A stretch of 64,000 bases of DNA from Saksenaea vasiformis B4078. Taxonomy: Eukaryota > Mucoromycota > Mucoromycetes > Mucorales > Saksenaeaceae. Location of the stretch: contig JNDT01002323.1 in assembly GCA_000697055.1 (NCBI GenBank), positions 98,584-162,583 of the forward strand. The letters are read 5' to 3'. Numbering within the stretch: position 1 is the stretch's first letter; every line of letters begins with the position of its first letter. Below the pieces are notes generated by a model, which made no database searches, was not told the DNA's origin, and saw only the letters and a list, made by a program, of their open reading frames with translations. The translations under genes and the position numbers were made by a program. Below are positions 46,226 to 60,446 of the stretch, piece after piece.

Positions 46226-48775
46226 CTTCGAATAGGATGAATTTGTATTGTAACAGACCGTTACTTTAAAGACGTGCATAAATCGATCTGAAACGTAAAA
46301 CGCAACTCCAGTGACGCATAAGATAGGCATTACTGGATATCGATAGATTCAGCACCGAATGTTATTTTACGGGATGCAATTATCTATGTGTGCCGATCGG
46401 GCGGACATGTATGCCACGATCTCACGAGAAGTCGGGATCATGCTTCTAGAATTTCGTAATTCATACTCAATCTCCTTAATGCGGCCATTGATAGCGGGAG
46501 TGAACTGATCTTATTGTTGCCATGGACATTTATTCAAACTCCACATGCGATTATTTTGAGATACATACTTGTAGAATACAGTGTTACGAGAACTTCTAAA
46601 AAGGTGCAATGCAATTAGATTTGCAAAGAGAGTGAGTTCCTCGTATGCGAGAAGTGACGGAAGGCGCACAGATATTCGCTACACTGCTGGGAATAAAGTC
46701 AGGTTTTTCAAGCTGAAGATCGAACACTGCAGCGAAACCAGCTTGATATCCGTATTTGATTAGCACGGAGATGGATGAAGAAGTACAATGAGTCTCCCAA
46801 TAAAGCCTCTTGACAGTGATGAAGAGAAACGTCGTAAATATATTCTGAAAGAGGGACGCAAACATGTGACACAGACGGCTTCTTCGTTGCTGATAGCTAC
46901 ACAGCGCTGATGAACACGCTGGATTGTGTTTTCTCTTATAACAGAAAGCTGTTACTGAAACTAGAATGGCGGATGTCCAGAAGTTCTGTAGATATGAGAT
47001 TGTTTTCCGAATCAAAAGTTGACGAACAAATATGCAACGTTTGAGCGGCCGCCGATGTTCTAAGAAATATGATTGATTGAAATGATCGCCGCTGTACGAT
47101 AGCATAAACGCTTTCAAAGAGGACGCACTCATTTTATTTAGAAGGGATCGTTTGAAAAAAAATGACGTGTGATGTGCGAACACACAGCACTTACTAAACT
47201 TTCGGACGTTCCGATGAGACACGACCATCCTCCCATGTGATGAATAATGTCGTCAAGGCAATTAGCGAAAATATTTGTGGATATCGGCGCAGCACATAGA
47301 TGCGTTGACTGCGTTAAGAGTATGATCCATATCGAACTAGAGGGAGACATTGAAGGAGGAGTACATCATCTTCAGCTTCCGCATTTGGTTTCTGTTCAGA
47401 AGTAAAATGTGTGAGAATAATCTAAATAAGACCCAAATTATGAAACTGTTGACTTAATTCATTGTTTGGATATCGTTTTGAAGTAATTTCCTTGAACGTA
47501 CGGAATCTCCCGATGATGCAAGAGCAGTGCAGGAGAGGCCCTCAAACCGGTCCCTGTGGACCACCACGACGATGTGAGACCCAGTAAATTAAAGTTCGTG
47601 GAGTTCTTCGGGTACCTACAAGTTTCGCCACGTATTATGCAGGTCCGAGAAACAAATAGAAAGGAACATCCGCAAGTACCAGGCTACCCAGATACTTCTA
47701 TCGGTTCCCTAGAACTTCAGCTAAGTATTTCTTTACGCACATCCTCACGCGTCCAGTACTTGGTACGATAATTAGGCATCCACAATCTTAGCTGCTTGTC
47801 TGTTAGATAGGCCGAAGCTAACGTGATTTTGGATAGCCTCGCTGATCTCTTCATGCGCGAAACCCGTGATAACTGCTTTTCCTGCATAGGCATGCGATGC
47901 ATGGCAAATGTATCGGATTGACTGCCCAAATAATACATCCTTCCCAGGAGATGTCCAATCACTGCACCGTTGTAAGCATCCTGCTGGCATATTTTTGAAT
48001 GGCCTGGTATCATAGCTCTTGCTTATATGTGAGAATAGACGGAACGACAGTAAATTTTGTTTTTAAGTGAATTTAAGTAACGAAAGAAACCGTCAGTGGC
48101 CCTCTGAGGCATGTGTACCCCCTCAGATAAAGGCAACTAATATCACTGAAGCATGTACGGGGGTGTGGAAGACTGCTGATAGACGCCAACGCAGCAGACA
48201 AATTCTTTTCACCTGGAATTTGAATAAATGCCAACTGCTCGTGAAAACGACCTGCATGAGTTAACGACATTGAAAAGTTGGAGGTAGCTATGCGCGCTCT
48301 AAGGTATGTCAGTGAAATGGTTAGCGTTGAACCAGGCGTTCTATCCAAACCTTGTCACCTTCAACAACCGCATGCTTGACTTTGACTACAAAGGCAAGGC
48401 GGCAGCAAGCTGATATCTATTATATGAGTACTCTTGGATATCTTTATCGGCATTTACAAAGACAATGAGATAGTGCGGGCATGGTCTGCAGCAAGAACAA
48501 ACTTATTGGAAAAGTGACAATGGAGTGTCTTAGCTTCAATTTATTTTGCAATTCGGCATTAATTTTATACTTTTTCAACGTTTACCTATCCAATACATAT
48601 CAACAGAGAATAAAAACACTTTAAGTCTCTACGTCAGATACCACTTAAGCAACATAGCGTTATGCTAGGGCTTAAGTAAATTATTACGGACCACGGTTCG
48701 AAGTGAAGGTCCACACGAACATTAGAAACTATACAGTTTTAACCGTTGTGTCCAAACAACTTAATGCTACAGAAC

Positions 48776-48880
48776 AGCTCCTAATACGTGCATCACACAC
48801 CACTCCGCTGAATTTAGTTATCTAGAGGAACTTTTAGTAAATCTAGTTCCTCGTTCTTTTTCACAAGAAGAAAACTGTGT
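48776..48880. repeat. Dispersed repeat piece, pair with 24640-24735
   Basis: See 24640-24735. The shared blocks are CACCACTCCGCTGAATTTAG, ACTTTTAGTAAAT and GTTCTTTTTCACAAGAA. Confidence 0.5.
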
Positions 48881-50778
48881 ACTGAGTCTCACGAGCTTCA
48901 CCATTTCGATATTCTAGGCAGCTAACATCTCAGTAACCAATGAGGACAATAAGGAAGTGTCGGCTAAGTACGACTTGAAAGACTGGTATAGCCAGGCGTT
49001 AACAGACGTAGCGGATACCTTATTCTCATCACCAAGAAAGCTATATACTACGTATATAACAAACAATAACTTATTCTTGCTATTACTCCATGGGAAAGCG
49101 GGTTACTAGTGGGACACCTTTCTTTCAATAAGACCAGTTAACCAGGAACCGATATTATGTCAGTTTCTGGTAGGGCGCTTTTTTACTCATGGAAAGCGGT
49201 TCATCACTAATTGACTTTTCGTGATGCACAAAAATCGCCGTGTTCTGACGTATGTGCAAACAAGCTCTAAAGTTTGCCAGCGAGCCAATGTTTACAGGAA
49301 AATCTTTCTCCTTAATTAACCCTTCCGAACCGTACGCGTTCCAATTTGACTCGCGGCTATTAAGAATAGCTAAAAATTGCTACAACTATGATTCGTTTGT
49401 TTCTTCCAGCTAGGAGAAACCAGTAACCTGCGGAATAAAAGAATATGGCCAGGTTATCTTTTCTTATTGAATAAACAGAAATCAAATGTACAAAGGCTAT
49501 GATTTTCCACTTGAAGTCCGGATAAGGATTGAGAGTTGATCGAAGCCGGAGCTTCTGGAACAATACAGCCATTCCAGGAAGGATAATCGAAGCACGTAGA
49601 GATTATTAAAGCGAATATGAGGAATATTAAAAAAAAGACAGAAGAAACGAGATCAGTTCGTGGAATGCTCGAAAGATGGACGAAGTACAGCAGACAACCA
49701 GAATAAGTTTGGATGTAGTCAGCCTTGAACTAGATCCTTGAAAGTTGTGGTCTATTATGTGTCAAGAAACGGTATCTTCACAACTATAGCAAGAACTGTT
49801 AATGGCAAACAAGATATTATTGTAAAGGTTTAAGTAAACGTGTGCTCCATGTCCAACCCCTTTTGTCGACGGAAGCACGGTACAACTGCAAAGTATGTCC
49901 ATCGACAAGGACATACATAATAATCCTCATCTGCCTTTCAGGAATATGACGAAATATGGTAATTAGCACGGTCTCATTACCGCACCTGGTCTTAACCGTC
50001 CGATTGCAGGGAACAAGCTATCAAAGGGTCGCGAATCTAGGGGAAAGAAGCACACAATGAATCATGCCTAATCAGAATTAAATGAAGCTTACGTAAACTA
50101 ACTGCCTATGGAACAGCGCGAGACAGGCGCATAAATCCTGACCGAAAAAAACCGTGGCACTTTCATAACATAGAGGTATCGATCTTTGATGCACGAGACA
50201 GGCTTCCGCAGATGTACTTTTACCGTGTCGTTCCGAACTAGGCGGATGAGGATACTGGACCAATTTAGGAATTTATACGGTTATCCTCTACTACTCTTCC
50301 CGTGGCTCGTCCACGAATGCAAAGCTGCTAGTAGTGAAAGTGTAAAACTATGACTAACAGCGGGGTTAAGTTTTGAGAAAGCTAATAGTACAATCTACGT
50401 CCAACGCTGCTGATGACTGAGTAAGGAAACTACTTCAATTTAACATCGATATTTAATTCATAGCACAGCTCTGGCGCAAAGGGATGATATCGTTTTGCAG
50501 AATTCTGTACGAAACCTCTGTATGCATAAAATTATTATATGTGAGTTTGACACCCTCAAACAGTAATTAAGTTATCCATATCGGTTAGGGAACCACTGAT
50601 CGAGTTAAACAATCAAAATTACGTACAGTGAATTATCAAAGATACATTTTAATTCGTAATGGCTGCAGACGTATAAATGACTCATCACCTCCTTCAAAAT
50701 CAAGCGGTTATAGAGGAACCCATTTGTATCCCAGTAATCGATGGGATATATAACACAATTCATTGACGCTGGAGTACA

Positions 50779-51000
50779 TCAAACGGTATGGGTGTTGAAA
50801 GTTGACATATCCCAAACGGTGGGTTCAGTGTGTGCTAGTCCACGAAACAATCTTATCTGGATTTTTTCAGCGCCAAGAATCCCTAGCAATTTATTTGTTA
50901 TTCGGTTCAACGTCTCCCATCTGTGAAGGCCCACACTATATGGTTGGCAGCCAAAGTACACAAAACGATTATATTGAGTCCAGATATGTGGTAAGCGTCT
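50779..51000 (-). mobile_element. LINE reverse-transcriptase downstream fragment (relic)
   Basis: The minus strand reads WTQYNRFVYFGCQPYSVGL..., then RITNKLLGILGAEKIQIRL, then VWDMSTF, which resembles the block after the RT core of Mucorales LINEs (YLGYPLYSS, R.LS..G...V.NS, LWH). Only this piece is visible and it carries changes from the usual motif, so it is an old relic. Confidence 0.3.
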
Positions 51001-52557
51001 TTATTGGAGTAGCTAGTACTAAGTGGAATATACTAAAGCTCATGGTGATATATATGCTCTATTACTGTATATATCACCATGACAGGATAAAAGAAATGCG
51101 CACAGTAGACGCTCAAGTTAAGAATAGGTATAAACAATGAGTTGGTCTAGTTTTATTGATTAATCAAATATCAACAGAAGTAGCCTTCCCTACATACACT
51201 TTCCATGGTGGCTGCTTTTCTTTAGCAAATATCCTCGTATCAAACTATTACTATTTTTGCGATTATTTTAATGAAATACTCTTAACCTAACAAACTGCAA
51301 AAGTGACGCGTGAAGGACTTACTCATTCATCGGACTATTGTATGAGAAGAGCGTTGGGAATCCTAAAGCTTTATCCCAGGCTCAACTCCTTGCTCAAGGC
51401 CTTGCCCACCTTCCTGTCTCAAATTGTGATTTGATAGTCGCTCCTGTGTAAAGTGCTATCCAAAATCTGTTTCCAATAAGTGTCCTTATTGCAGGGTCTA
51501 CTCGAGATATGGCCTGATGGATGTTCATAACCAAAACATCCTCTTCTTTTTGCTTTTTTTTTTTAATATTCGGTGCCATAAAGCGGGTATGCATAGAAAC
51601 GTACACAGTAGCAATACGGACTGTGGCTCAGCAGATAAATCAGAGCTTCTCTTCCGATATATATGCGTTGATTCAATGGACGCAATGAGGTTCTATCAAT
51701 ATAACCGTTACCCTTGGGGTAAGGTTACCTTGGATATCAAATGTAAGTACTCTTTTCCACGTTGCCACACCATCAATAGGGTGATGATGGTCCTCCTTGG
51801 ATTGATAGTTTTCTCCTGTATCTTGCCAACACATAAACAATATAACAGCAATAAATAATGCCTTTCTGCTGTTAATAGCACATATTGTACACGTATCAAG
51901 TAACACAGTACTAGCAAATTGAGCATAAGCTTGCGTTTCTAAGTAATAAAGTCATTTGACCAAAGACTTGATAACTCCGAGGGTCTCTAGGTGCAACAAT
52001 TTGTTTTTTATTGAAAATAAGTCAGGGCATCACGGAAAAACTATTGCAGAAGCGTTCAGACTTTTCGTATGCGATCATCCCCTTGATCATGAAGCCATGG
52101 GTAGAAGGTACCCAGTAGGGGTTACTCCGCCAAACGAAACAAACCAAAAAAAGATGCCAAGCATTGAACTTAATGGCCATGGATGTAATCTGAAGAATGG
52201 TACCTAACTATCGGCTTTAAATATCATCTCCGTCTTTGTTTTCCAGCTGTATTGTTGATTTTCATACCTTCCTTTTAACTAATGAGTGTCACTGAGAAGT
52301 TGCCAAGAAATATTAAAGGGTGGCTGTTTATCCTTTTGGTGGAGATTTCCAGGTGATTGGGTTATTAACGCCGCATGCCATTTATTTTGTATGGAGTCCG
52401 AATTCTTTTTAATGAACCCTTGTTTTTTTTTCTAAGTCGCAAAAAAAAGTTACAGCACATGTGGAAAGAAAGGTATAGAAAACAAAAAATAATTGATTGC
52501 TTTTGGTAAAGGTCAATAAACTCTACAATACAAACTGAATAAAATGCAAAATGGGAA

Positions 52558-54079
52558 TCAACAATGATAATGGTGGTATGCCGGACCAAAATCTGGAGGT
52601 AGTTCAGTCATGAGGTCGCTGCCGTATATGTTTTCTTCGTCGTGTAATCGTGGGTCTTCGTCTTGTTTTCGTCCACGAAGCACCCATTGTTTAAGGAATT
52701 CGACTTCAATGTTTCCCAAAATTAGTTGTTCGACATGATAAAGAAGCAATGGTGTTGATAAAACTCCAATTGTGCCTGAATCGCCGTTTTGATAAAGGAC
52801 ATTAATCAACGGTACTCCCATAGCTACTGTTTTCGTAGCACCGCAATACTATGAGCACAGAAGTTATTCATAAACAATTTCTGGCCACTATTTTACCATA
52901 ACAGCAACGGTGTCTTCGCGTGAGTATCGAAGGCGCTCGATCCAGCGAGGAGGCTTCCCTGGATATGGAAGGTAGGCAGCCATTAAGCAGAAAAAAGAAA
53001 ATAGGATGTAAAATCCGGCATTCATAACTGCAACTGCGATAATATCCTTGGCTTTGACCGCCGCAAACGAGCCTGCATGGACAGCATCGGAAAATACAGA
53101 CCACACCATGATCAACAGTGCGACGCTGCTCACGTCGGACAGTCTGCACTTCACCTTGATTTTTGCGACTGGATCTGGGAAGACCCATTGTATCATCTGG
53201 CCAATCACCAAAGGAGCAAGAACCGTAGCACCGAGTTGCTTCAGTACGGAGACAAAATCAACAACGCCACCTGCTTGATTTGCACTCTCATCTTCGGGTG
53301 TGGCGGCAAGGAGAGGGGATTGAAATGTAGATACCAAAGCAGGAGAGACGAAAATACCCAGCACATTGCCAAGTGCTGCATTCATTAGAGCTAACAAACA
53401 TGTCAATTTTTTTTTCATGTGCCGCATTTTTCTTACCTGATGCTTCATTGCCTTCAGCGTTCTTGGTCATCACTACATTAGATGAAACGGTTGTGGGAGT
53501 ACTTGCTGCGATGACAACACCTATTAGTAGCAAGGAGTTCATTGGCATACGTAGATAAAAGAAGACGAGAACGAGACCAAAGACGAAAAAGGGAATTATC
53601 ACAAGATTGATGATCTGAATCAGTAAATGCAATCGGACTCTTAAGATGGTTTGTGCGAGGATGCGGGTCCGCAAAGATAGACCGGAAATTAAGAAAATGA
53701 TGATCACCGCCCCTGAATAGAAGAATGAGCTCAATTGGTTGGAATAGAAAGGTTGACAGACAGCTTTACCCCATTTAATTGACCATTCGGCGCGAATATA
53801 GCCACCTTTCCGTGCGACATCCGGAAAATGCCACGCCATTAAAATTACAAATCCCAGACCAAGTAAAAACCAGTATTTCTTCAATAGGCTTTGAGATATG
53901 CTTTTTGCCTTTTGTAGTGCTGTTTTCGTTCTCGCTGGTGGTGGACGCGATGCGATAGTTTCTGATTTGTCATCAGACAATGATGGTGATGAATGCTTAT
54001 GATAATATGAAATATGCGCCTCCGTGGGGAACGTGAGATCACTTGAAAAGTGGGATGACGAGTTGAGCTTCGTGGCCAT
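52558..54079 (-). CDS. RCH1/SLC10A7-like membrane carrier (SBF-like family)
   Basis: In yeast the related Rch1 limits calcium uptake at the plasma membrane (family knowledge). Start at 54079 (MATKLNSSSHFSSDLTF) gives a hydrophilic N-terminus of about 65 residues before the first span (KYWFLLGLGFVILMAWHFPD). Then SGAVIIIFLISGLSL, LIQIINLVIIPFFVFGLVL, STPTTVSSNVVMTKNAEGNE, an intron ending TTGTTAG that joins EAS|ALMNAALGNVLGIFV, LKQLGATVLAPLVIGQMIQW, VALLIMVWSVFSDAV and a second intron before YCGATKTVAMGVPLINVLY. The STPTTVSSN and SGLSL motifs fit the family. About ten membrane spans. Ends at TGA 52558-52560. Confidence 0.8.
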
Positions 54080-56908
54080 CCTGAGGAAAGAAAAAAGATG
54101 GTGGGAAAGGAAAGGGCGTCCCGACGGCAGGAAGACATAAAGCATAGCTTTTATATTTCCTGCGGTACGTATGCATCGCTTATTGTCAGGGGGAAAAAAC
54201 TATTGTCGTTGGGGGGAGATGAAGACATACCCCGTCTGCACGAACCACCCAATTGACAGCCATTCTCTAAAGTCACCTGCTCACTTTATCCCGAGGATTT
54301 CCCTTATTATGCGGCTCCGCGCGTTTTATTCTTTTCAGTTCAGACTTTTTGGCAAACCAACCTGTCATCTGATTTATCACCCACCAAAAGGGTCTTCCAT
54401 CCCCCCTTTCCTTTTTCCATTCTGCATGCTCTCCTGTAATCAATCCAATGTCATCGTTAAATAACTCTTTCTCTATCCATAGGCTTGGGAAAAAAAGAGG
54501 TTCGACGTTTTCATTTGTATTGTACGCCGCCAATATCCTATTATAATATTCCCATTCACAGCAAAACGAATGAACCAAATGTGATGCAGTCATTCTAAAT
54601 GTTTCTTTTTTCCTTTCTTGCCTTCAAATGATCTTTCGCTTCTAGCGTAAGTTATTCAGAATGTCCTATTTCTTTTTTAGGTTTTTGCCACTTGGAAAGC
54701 GTTTGATTCTATCTTTTAAATATGTGATGTAAACAAAGGGTACCTAACAGAAACTCTAGCATCCACAAACACGGATGCTTCAAGGTTGATAGCTAGATCT
54801 ACATGAATGTGCAAGGTACTTGATCCTGACAAAATGTTCATACCAGCTGATCACTGTATAGTTTCCTTCTATCAACACCATAAAACATGTGGCGACATTT
54901 CTTGCCGTAATGCTGCGCAGATCTGTAGGACATATCACCTTCCACAGAACCTTGATGCATCAGTTGATCTTTCGATAGCAGTCCTTTGATAAAGTATATC
55001 ATCTATCGATGGTCATGCTAAGATACGCGCGTTTTGATATATCTTTTATACATCATGTTTCCTCAACAAGAAAACACAGAAACAATAGATATAACCAGTA
55101 ATGACCTTGTAGACAACGTCGTCGTTTTGTATTCGTGAGATATTTTGATGTTTATAAAAGAAATAAGAAAAGTCGACCAGATAACGGCAGGATAACAGAA
55201 AAAATAGACACGCACACCGAGCACAGCCTTCTATAGGGGGAAGGAAGGAAGTACCAAGAAAAAAAAATGGAGTGAAGGACAGAGGGGCTTGTAGATAAGA
55301 ATGTAGGATATTAGCCGTGCCTCAGTGCTTCATGTTTGTTCAAACTACATTATTTACAAATCTATAGATAAACACATAGCGAAATACTACGGCACTATAA
55401 TCTTAACCGAACATTTTACCGATTTCTTTTTTTATTGGAAACTTTTTTTACCGGATAAGGCTGGTCATTGCCGATGATCAGTACAATAGCCTACTTTTCA
55501 ATCTGTAATGCGCGGAAAAAAAGAGAATCATGGCTAATAGGTCATACAGAAAGTTCGAACTAATGTAAGTCTTTAAATAAAAAAGACATGTGGTCATCGA
55601 CACGACTACTATCGTCACTCCACTAGATAATCAAGCAACTATCTCATATCTTTTTGACAGGAAAAATAAAGGGATACATAGATTCTTTGCAATAGTCATT
55701 AATTACATGTATATCGACCATATAATATAGAAATCAAGATAATAGTCGATTAGATTATTTGTTCTCCTAGCTACGCGAGTCTTTTTGATCGGCAGCAAAC
55801 GCAAACAAACAAACAACATAATAAAGCGGTTGCACATCTAAATAAACATATACACACAATATATGTACATATACATACACGTAATTTTACATTTACAAAG
55901 CTATGTGCGGACACATAAAAAATACACATGTGAAATAATTCATACGCACAGAGAAATGCGCGTAGGAACGTATAATTCCTTTTGTTAATTTCATCTATCG
56001 GCGTCCCTTCGGAGTGAATCCATCTTCCTCGTTTTTTCTTATTATCGTTTATTTGACAAGAAACAAGCAGGTACAGCCCACTGCTGCAAAACTAGTTAAC
56101 ATCGAAATTCACTCAATTCGGGTACGAACTGTACCATGAAGTAAGTTGCAGCGTTCATCGTGGTTGAAAAAAAAAGAGACGCGTAATGATCCATGATAGA
56201 AATACCTGTCTTACTTCACGCTCCATACATCATCCTAGAGAATTAGACAGTGAGGGCTTTCTCAAATTCCTTCTTGCGTGGATATGTTTCCACTTGTAAC
56301 AAACGGTTGCCATTCATAGCTAGAAGAGGCCCGTGAGTCCAAATAATGGAAAAAGGAAAAGTGGCGCAAAGTTTGTTGCAAATCTTAATACGGGCCAACA
56401 ATGATCATATGTTGAAAGCCTGTCGTTTGGTATTTTTTACGTTGGACTTTCTTTTTTCGAAGATCAATTGACAGTTCCTTCCAAAGACGGGAAGAAGGAC
56501 ATGGTAAATTCCACCTGACAACGTTGTACAATGATTGCGCATACGCCACTCTTTTCCAACTTCATTAGAAGGTGAATTTATCCCACATTGTCCATACATT
56601 GTGGATAACCTCCTTGATAGGTTACGTACCCTGTACTTAAATTTGATGTCGCCATGTTGTCCTAGGGCTGATGCTGGCTGGGTGCAGATGGTCTGTTCTG
56701 GAATATCATGATACAGTTCATGTTATCATGAATCATCTAGTAAGCCTGCCAAGATAAACGCAGGGGCAGACTAAAATGCACATGCAAATGTTGCTTACTT
56801 ATCCACCAGATCGACTTGAAAGATGTATACAAACTTTGAACCAAATTTATTCAAATAGCGGATCTCTGCAGCTTCATGAACTGGTCGAAACTAAATCACA
56901 TGTTTGCG
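54080..56908. other. Intergenic, A+T-rich
   Basis: About 2.8 kb with no recognised gene. The frames at 54171-54593 and 54807-54989 show no motif. It holds the promoter of the RCH1-like gene, several poly-A/T tracts and the 3' side of the SART3-like gene. Confidence 0.45.
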
Positions 56909-59900
56909 TTATTTCTTTCCTAGTAACATGGCTCGAAAATCCTCATTGCTCTTAGGTTCATTTGACGGTGCACTCTGCACGGTTGTTTCAGTGATATCCC
57001 TTTCTGCAGGTTGCCGTTGCGATTTAGGCAAAGCTAATCGTGCGCTACGCTTACGATTGATGCCAGAAGCTGCGTTGCGCGGAGCAGGCACACGAAATCC
57101 GTCGCTGTCAGTCACATTTTCCTGCAATCTTGGTTTCTTGGACATTTCTGCATCATGATCAACCGCAGCTTTACGTTTCTGAGCTTTAGCTGTTTCTGTT
57201 TCTGGTCGTTCCTTTGCTGATCGCTCTTTCTTTGCCACCTTTTGGTTTTTTCTGTGAGCAGCCTTCTTCACCTACAAAACGTTTCTCAGTCGATGATGCA
57301 AACTCTTGTCACAAACCTTTTGCTGAATCTCTTTCTGCTTCTTTTTTTCTTCTTCCATTTCCTGCTCCACAGTATCCATCTGCATAAACCAAATTAAACA
57401 ATTTTTCAGATCCAAGGCGATGCTATGCATCCCTGCCACTGTCTCAGCATCGATTTGGTCTTTTTGCCTACGCGAACGAAGGCTTCTTCAATTGACTCAA
57501 TCGAGCCGATCTCATGTTCCATTGTGAGCCATGCATTCATGATACGCTCCGGGAAATCCAGTTTCTTGGGTAATGCACGTTTAAATAATGAGACACACTG
57601 TCGTGTATTGCCAAGTGAACTGCTATTGGTTCAATATGTGGAAATGTGCATGCCAAACTCTCACCGTTCAAAATCGATATACTGCAACCAGGCTTCTGAA
57701 TCCTGACCATGCTTCTTAACAATTCCTTCCCATAACTCTCTTGCTTTTTCTTCGTTGTCCAAAAGTTTTCCCTGTAGGACGTAACATGTCAAACTAAATG
57801 TAGTTATCATCATCAATTTTACCTCAACAAATGCGTAGTACTTTTCGATCCTGTAATATGGGTCTCCGGTTTCTGGGAATGCTATCGCCAACTGTCAGTG
57901 CAAACAGCACAGTAAGATATTCTTTCACGTACATTCTGAAATATATGCGCAGGCTTCTTCAAATGCAACTCGCAGATCCAGTACAGTGCTCTCATCAGCT
58001 ACATTCGCTGCGTGTCAAACATGTGTTCAACAGAATCATCTTCACTTACGTTCATCCCAATCAACACGTCTCCGTTCGTAATCACATTTTGCAGTTAAAA
58101 TGGCAACAAGATCTTCAATACTAGACAGCAATGTCTTGTTCGCAAGAGCGCGATCGAAAGCATCTGCGTCACGTTAGAACATAACTTAGCAATATGGATC
58201 TTACCAACGATCTGCTCTCTGTCTCTTTGTCCCGCCTCCTATAATTGACGTTAATCGAATGCTTCAAGAAAAATGCGCTAAATCAACCGACAAGTCTTCT
58301 GGCTAGATGCGCCCACAGGACACCGGACCATGGGCAATTTCTAACCGCGCGTAAAGCGACGGATTCAAGGAAAACAGGAACTCGAGCAGATTCATACTAA
58401 TGGTTGTGCGTCAGCTCCATCACGCGTATCCGTATACCTATTGCTACCTACCAGGAAAAGCAGATAATCATCCCATAGACCTACATCTGTGCAATACAGC
58501 AGAATGGCCCTTTCATAAAGATTGCGAACGTTATTCAAACTGGACTTCTTCGTTGCTGATTTTTCCTTCTCAATATATTGGTAAAACGTGTCCAGGGAAT
58601 AACCCGAATCTTTCTATTCAATAGGAGTAAAATATTAGATCCATTCGTATGTTATCGTTTCTCACCAGTTGTTGCTCACAGATATCCCTTTCGTCTGCTG
58701 CAACCCTTGTCTCGGCATAGAGCTTATTAGCTTCCACCATGTTGGCTTCGTAGTTGTTATTATCCCAGCTGCTAATGAATTGCGAGTAGGCACTGAATGT
58801 ATCTTCGCAGGCTGATGAAAGGATGATTAATGCGTAGCAGGTTGACAAACGGAATCTCACCAAGGTGTAATGTTGTCAGACGATCGAGATAGCACTGCTT
58901 CACTTTTGCCATTTGCTCTGGACTAAAAAATCAAGAATATTAGGTTTCAGGATGCTCATAGACCAGCGAGAAAAAAAATCCAACTCACTTCCGGAAACGC
59001 TTCAAAAATGGAAGATGTCAAACATGTAAGTTCCATTTTACTTCAGTAGAAGAACAGTTTACCTCCAAAACTTCCTTCTCGAAATCTGCATAAGCGTTCC
59101 AAATTTCATGGCTCTACCATGCAAAGAAACTGAGTTGACATCATGCTGCTATCGTGATTCTACGTACTCTTGCGATGTGGTAATTTGTAGCTCGCACAGC
59201 TTTCATAAGATCCTCTCGCGTAGTTTCAATTAAGGTTTCTGCCGCAGATTCGTCTTTCATCCCATTATCAGCGTCACCGAACTGCGTATGGAATTTTTGA
59301 AGGATGAAATCCACGTATGATTTCCAGATATCAACCGCTACAATATAAAATCGTAAAAAGCTGACTCTAATGAATCAGGTCATGAATTACATAGATAATC
59401 ACTATCCGCCTTGTTATAGAGCTGCCGTAACTTTTCTTCGCCTTCGACCGTATCTGCTTCTTTCATCGCATCCTTGATCCAATCAAGCCACATTTCTAGC
59501 TGAAGTTTTAGTCGCGTGTTTTATCAGCTTCGTGTTCTTTTACTCTCTGGTAGCGGGTACACTTCATGCATCTGCTCCCGCGCCATATCCAGTTGGTCAG
59601 GAAGTTCGGCTTGCTGCAATAATTCGATAAGTTGTACGTGTAGCTCATATTGCGTGTTATCTTCTTTCAGCTGCAAATAATCGTTAATGACTTTTCACAC
59701 GATGAACAAGCTTTTTAACCTGATTCATGATGTCAGGCAAAGCTTCCAGCGCTTCTAACGTGGCCTGCGCCTCCTCTGTAGCAGCTGCACCTTCCACTTC
59801 ATCTTGCGATTTTTCTGTTTCTGTCATTACTACAGTTTCTTGTTGCACTTCATTCTGCGGGATTTCGCTTTCAGTTGGAATCGCTGCTGTAGAGGTGCTT

Positions 59901-59914
59901 TCTGTACTTTCCAT
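56909..59914 (-). CDS. SART3-like HAT-repeat protein with LSm-interaction tail, RRMs not seen
   Basis: SART3/Prp24-type proteins recycle U4/U6 snRNPs (family knowledge). Start 59914 (MESTESTSTA), an acidic N-terminus, then in small exons the HAT repeats: QYELHVQLIELLQQAELPDQ (about 59615-59675), REQMHEVYPLP, LEMWLDWIKDAMKEADTV (about 59430-59490), AVDIWKSYVDFILQKF, REDLMKAVRATNYHIA and EKARELWEGIVKKHGQDSEAW near 57680-57760. A basic region follows (KKAAHRKNQKVAKKERSAKE, KKPRLQ) and the C-terminus SNEDFRAMLLGKK is the LSm-interaction motif. Usual SART3 has two RRMs between the basic region and that motif; the 120-codon last exon has no RNP motif, so they are absent here. At least ten short introns, many around 45-60 nt. 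Confidence 0.75.
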
Positions 59915-60446
59915 TTGTTCAATGACGATCGGCGAAGCATCCGTGAGTTGTTGCAAGTTATGCCACGGCAGTCACATCCCTCGATTTTGCTGGGATTTCG
60001 GTCTCGAATCAGGAAACATGTCAATTTCTTACCACCATATGCAGCTTCGCAAAATCAGAAGAAGCGTATGGCTGTAGAGCAAAGAAATAGAACTGATGAT
60101 AAGCAGATACATAGTACCAGTTACGGCCACTTTCTTCGCCGAGATTTCTCAGAAGCAGTGTCTTACTCAGATATACGTCTACCAAAGTTTATATGAACTG
60201 CTGATGGTTCTAGTCGAGGAACCTAGTGTGACCCTTAAGAAAATGTTTATGTTTATAGCAGCTCTCTTTGTTACGAATCCAACTTGGTTTACTTTTTCGA
60301 TAACTTGGCCAAAATGCATTTGCAAGTCAACCGAGAAACTAGTAGTCACAATGGCGTTACTTCAGTGGTTCCTTGTGAATCCGAGGGAAAAAATGTTCTT
60401 TCAACTGCTTCGGCATCTCCGAAAAGTGAACCTTGCCCTGACCACC
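59915..60446. promoter_or_regulatory. Shared upstream region of the divergent SART3-like and DUS1 genes
   Basis: About 530 bp between two divergent starts. A longer plus-strand frame (60096-60731) runs into DUS1 and could add an N-terminal extension, but the ATG at 60447 gives the family-like start. No defined factor site recognised. Confidence 0.35.

Larger units (their letters stand above)
45387..52557. other. Seven-kilobase gene desert with repeat relics
   Basis: No intact gene is recognised. The 210-codon minus frame at 46596-47228 has no motif and a biased mix, and the frames at 47556-48348, 50741-51140 and 51394-52207 look like degraded sequence. Separate relics are listed: a 13-bp tandem array (46187-46225), a dispersed repeat (48776-48880) and a LINE relic (50779-51000). 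The stretch is markedly A+T-rich. Confidence 0.5.

Noticed and set aside
46596..47228. 210-codon minus-strand frame in the gene desert
   Set aside because: No recognisable motif, cysteine/serine-rich bias and no leader or splice signals; probably a chance frame in degraded DNA.
50078..50263. Possible LINE RT fragment (LCYESATVFFGQDL)
   Set aside because: It would lie downstream of the FVYFGC block on the minus strand, the wrong order for a LINE; similarity too weak.
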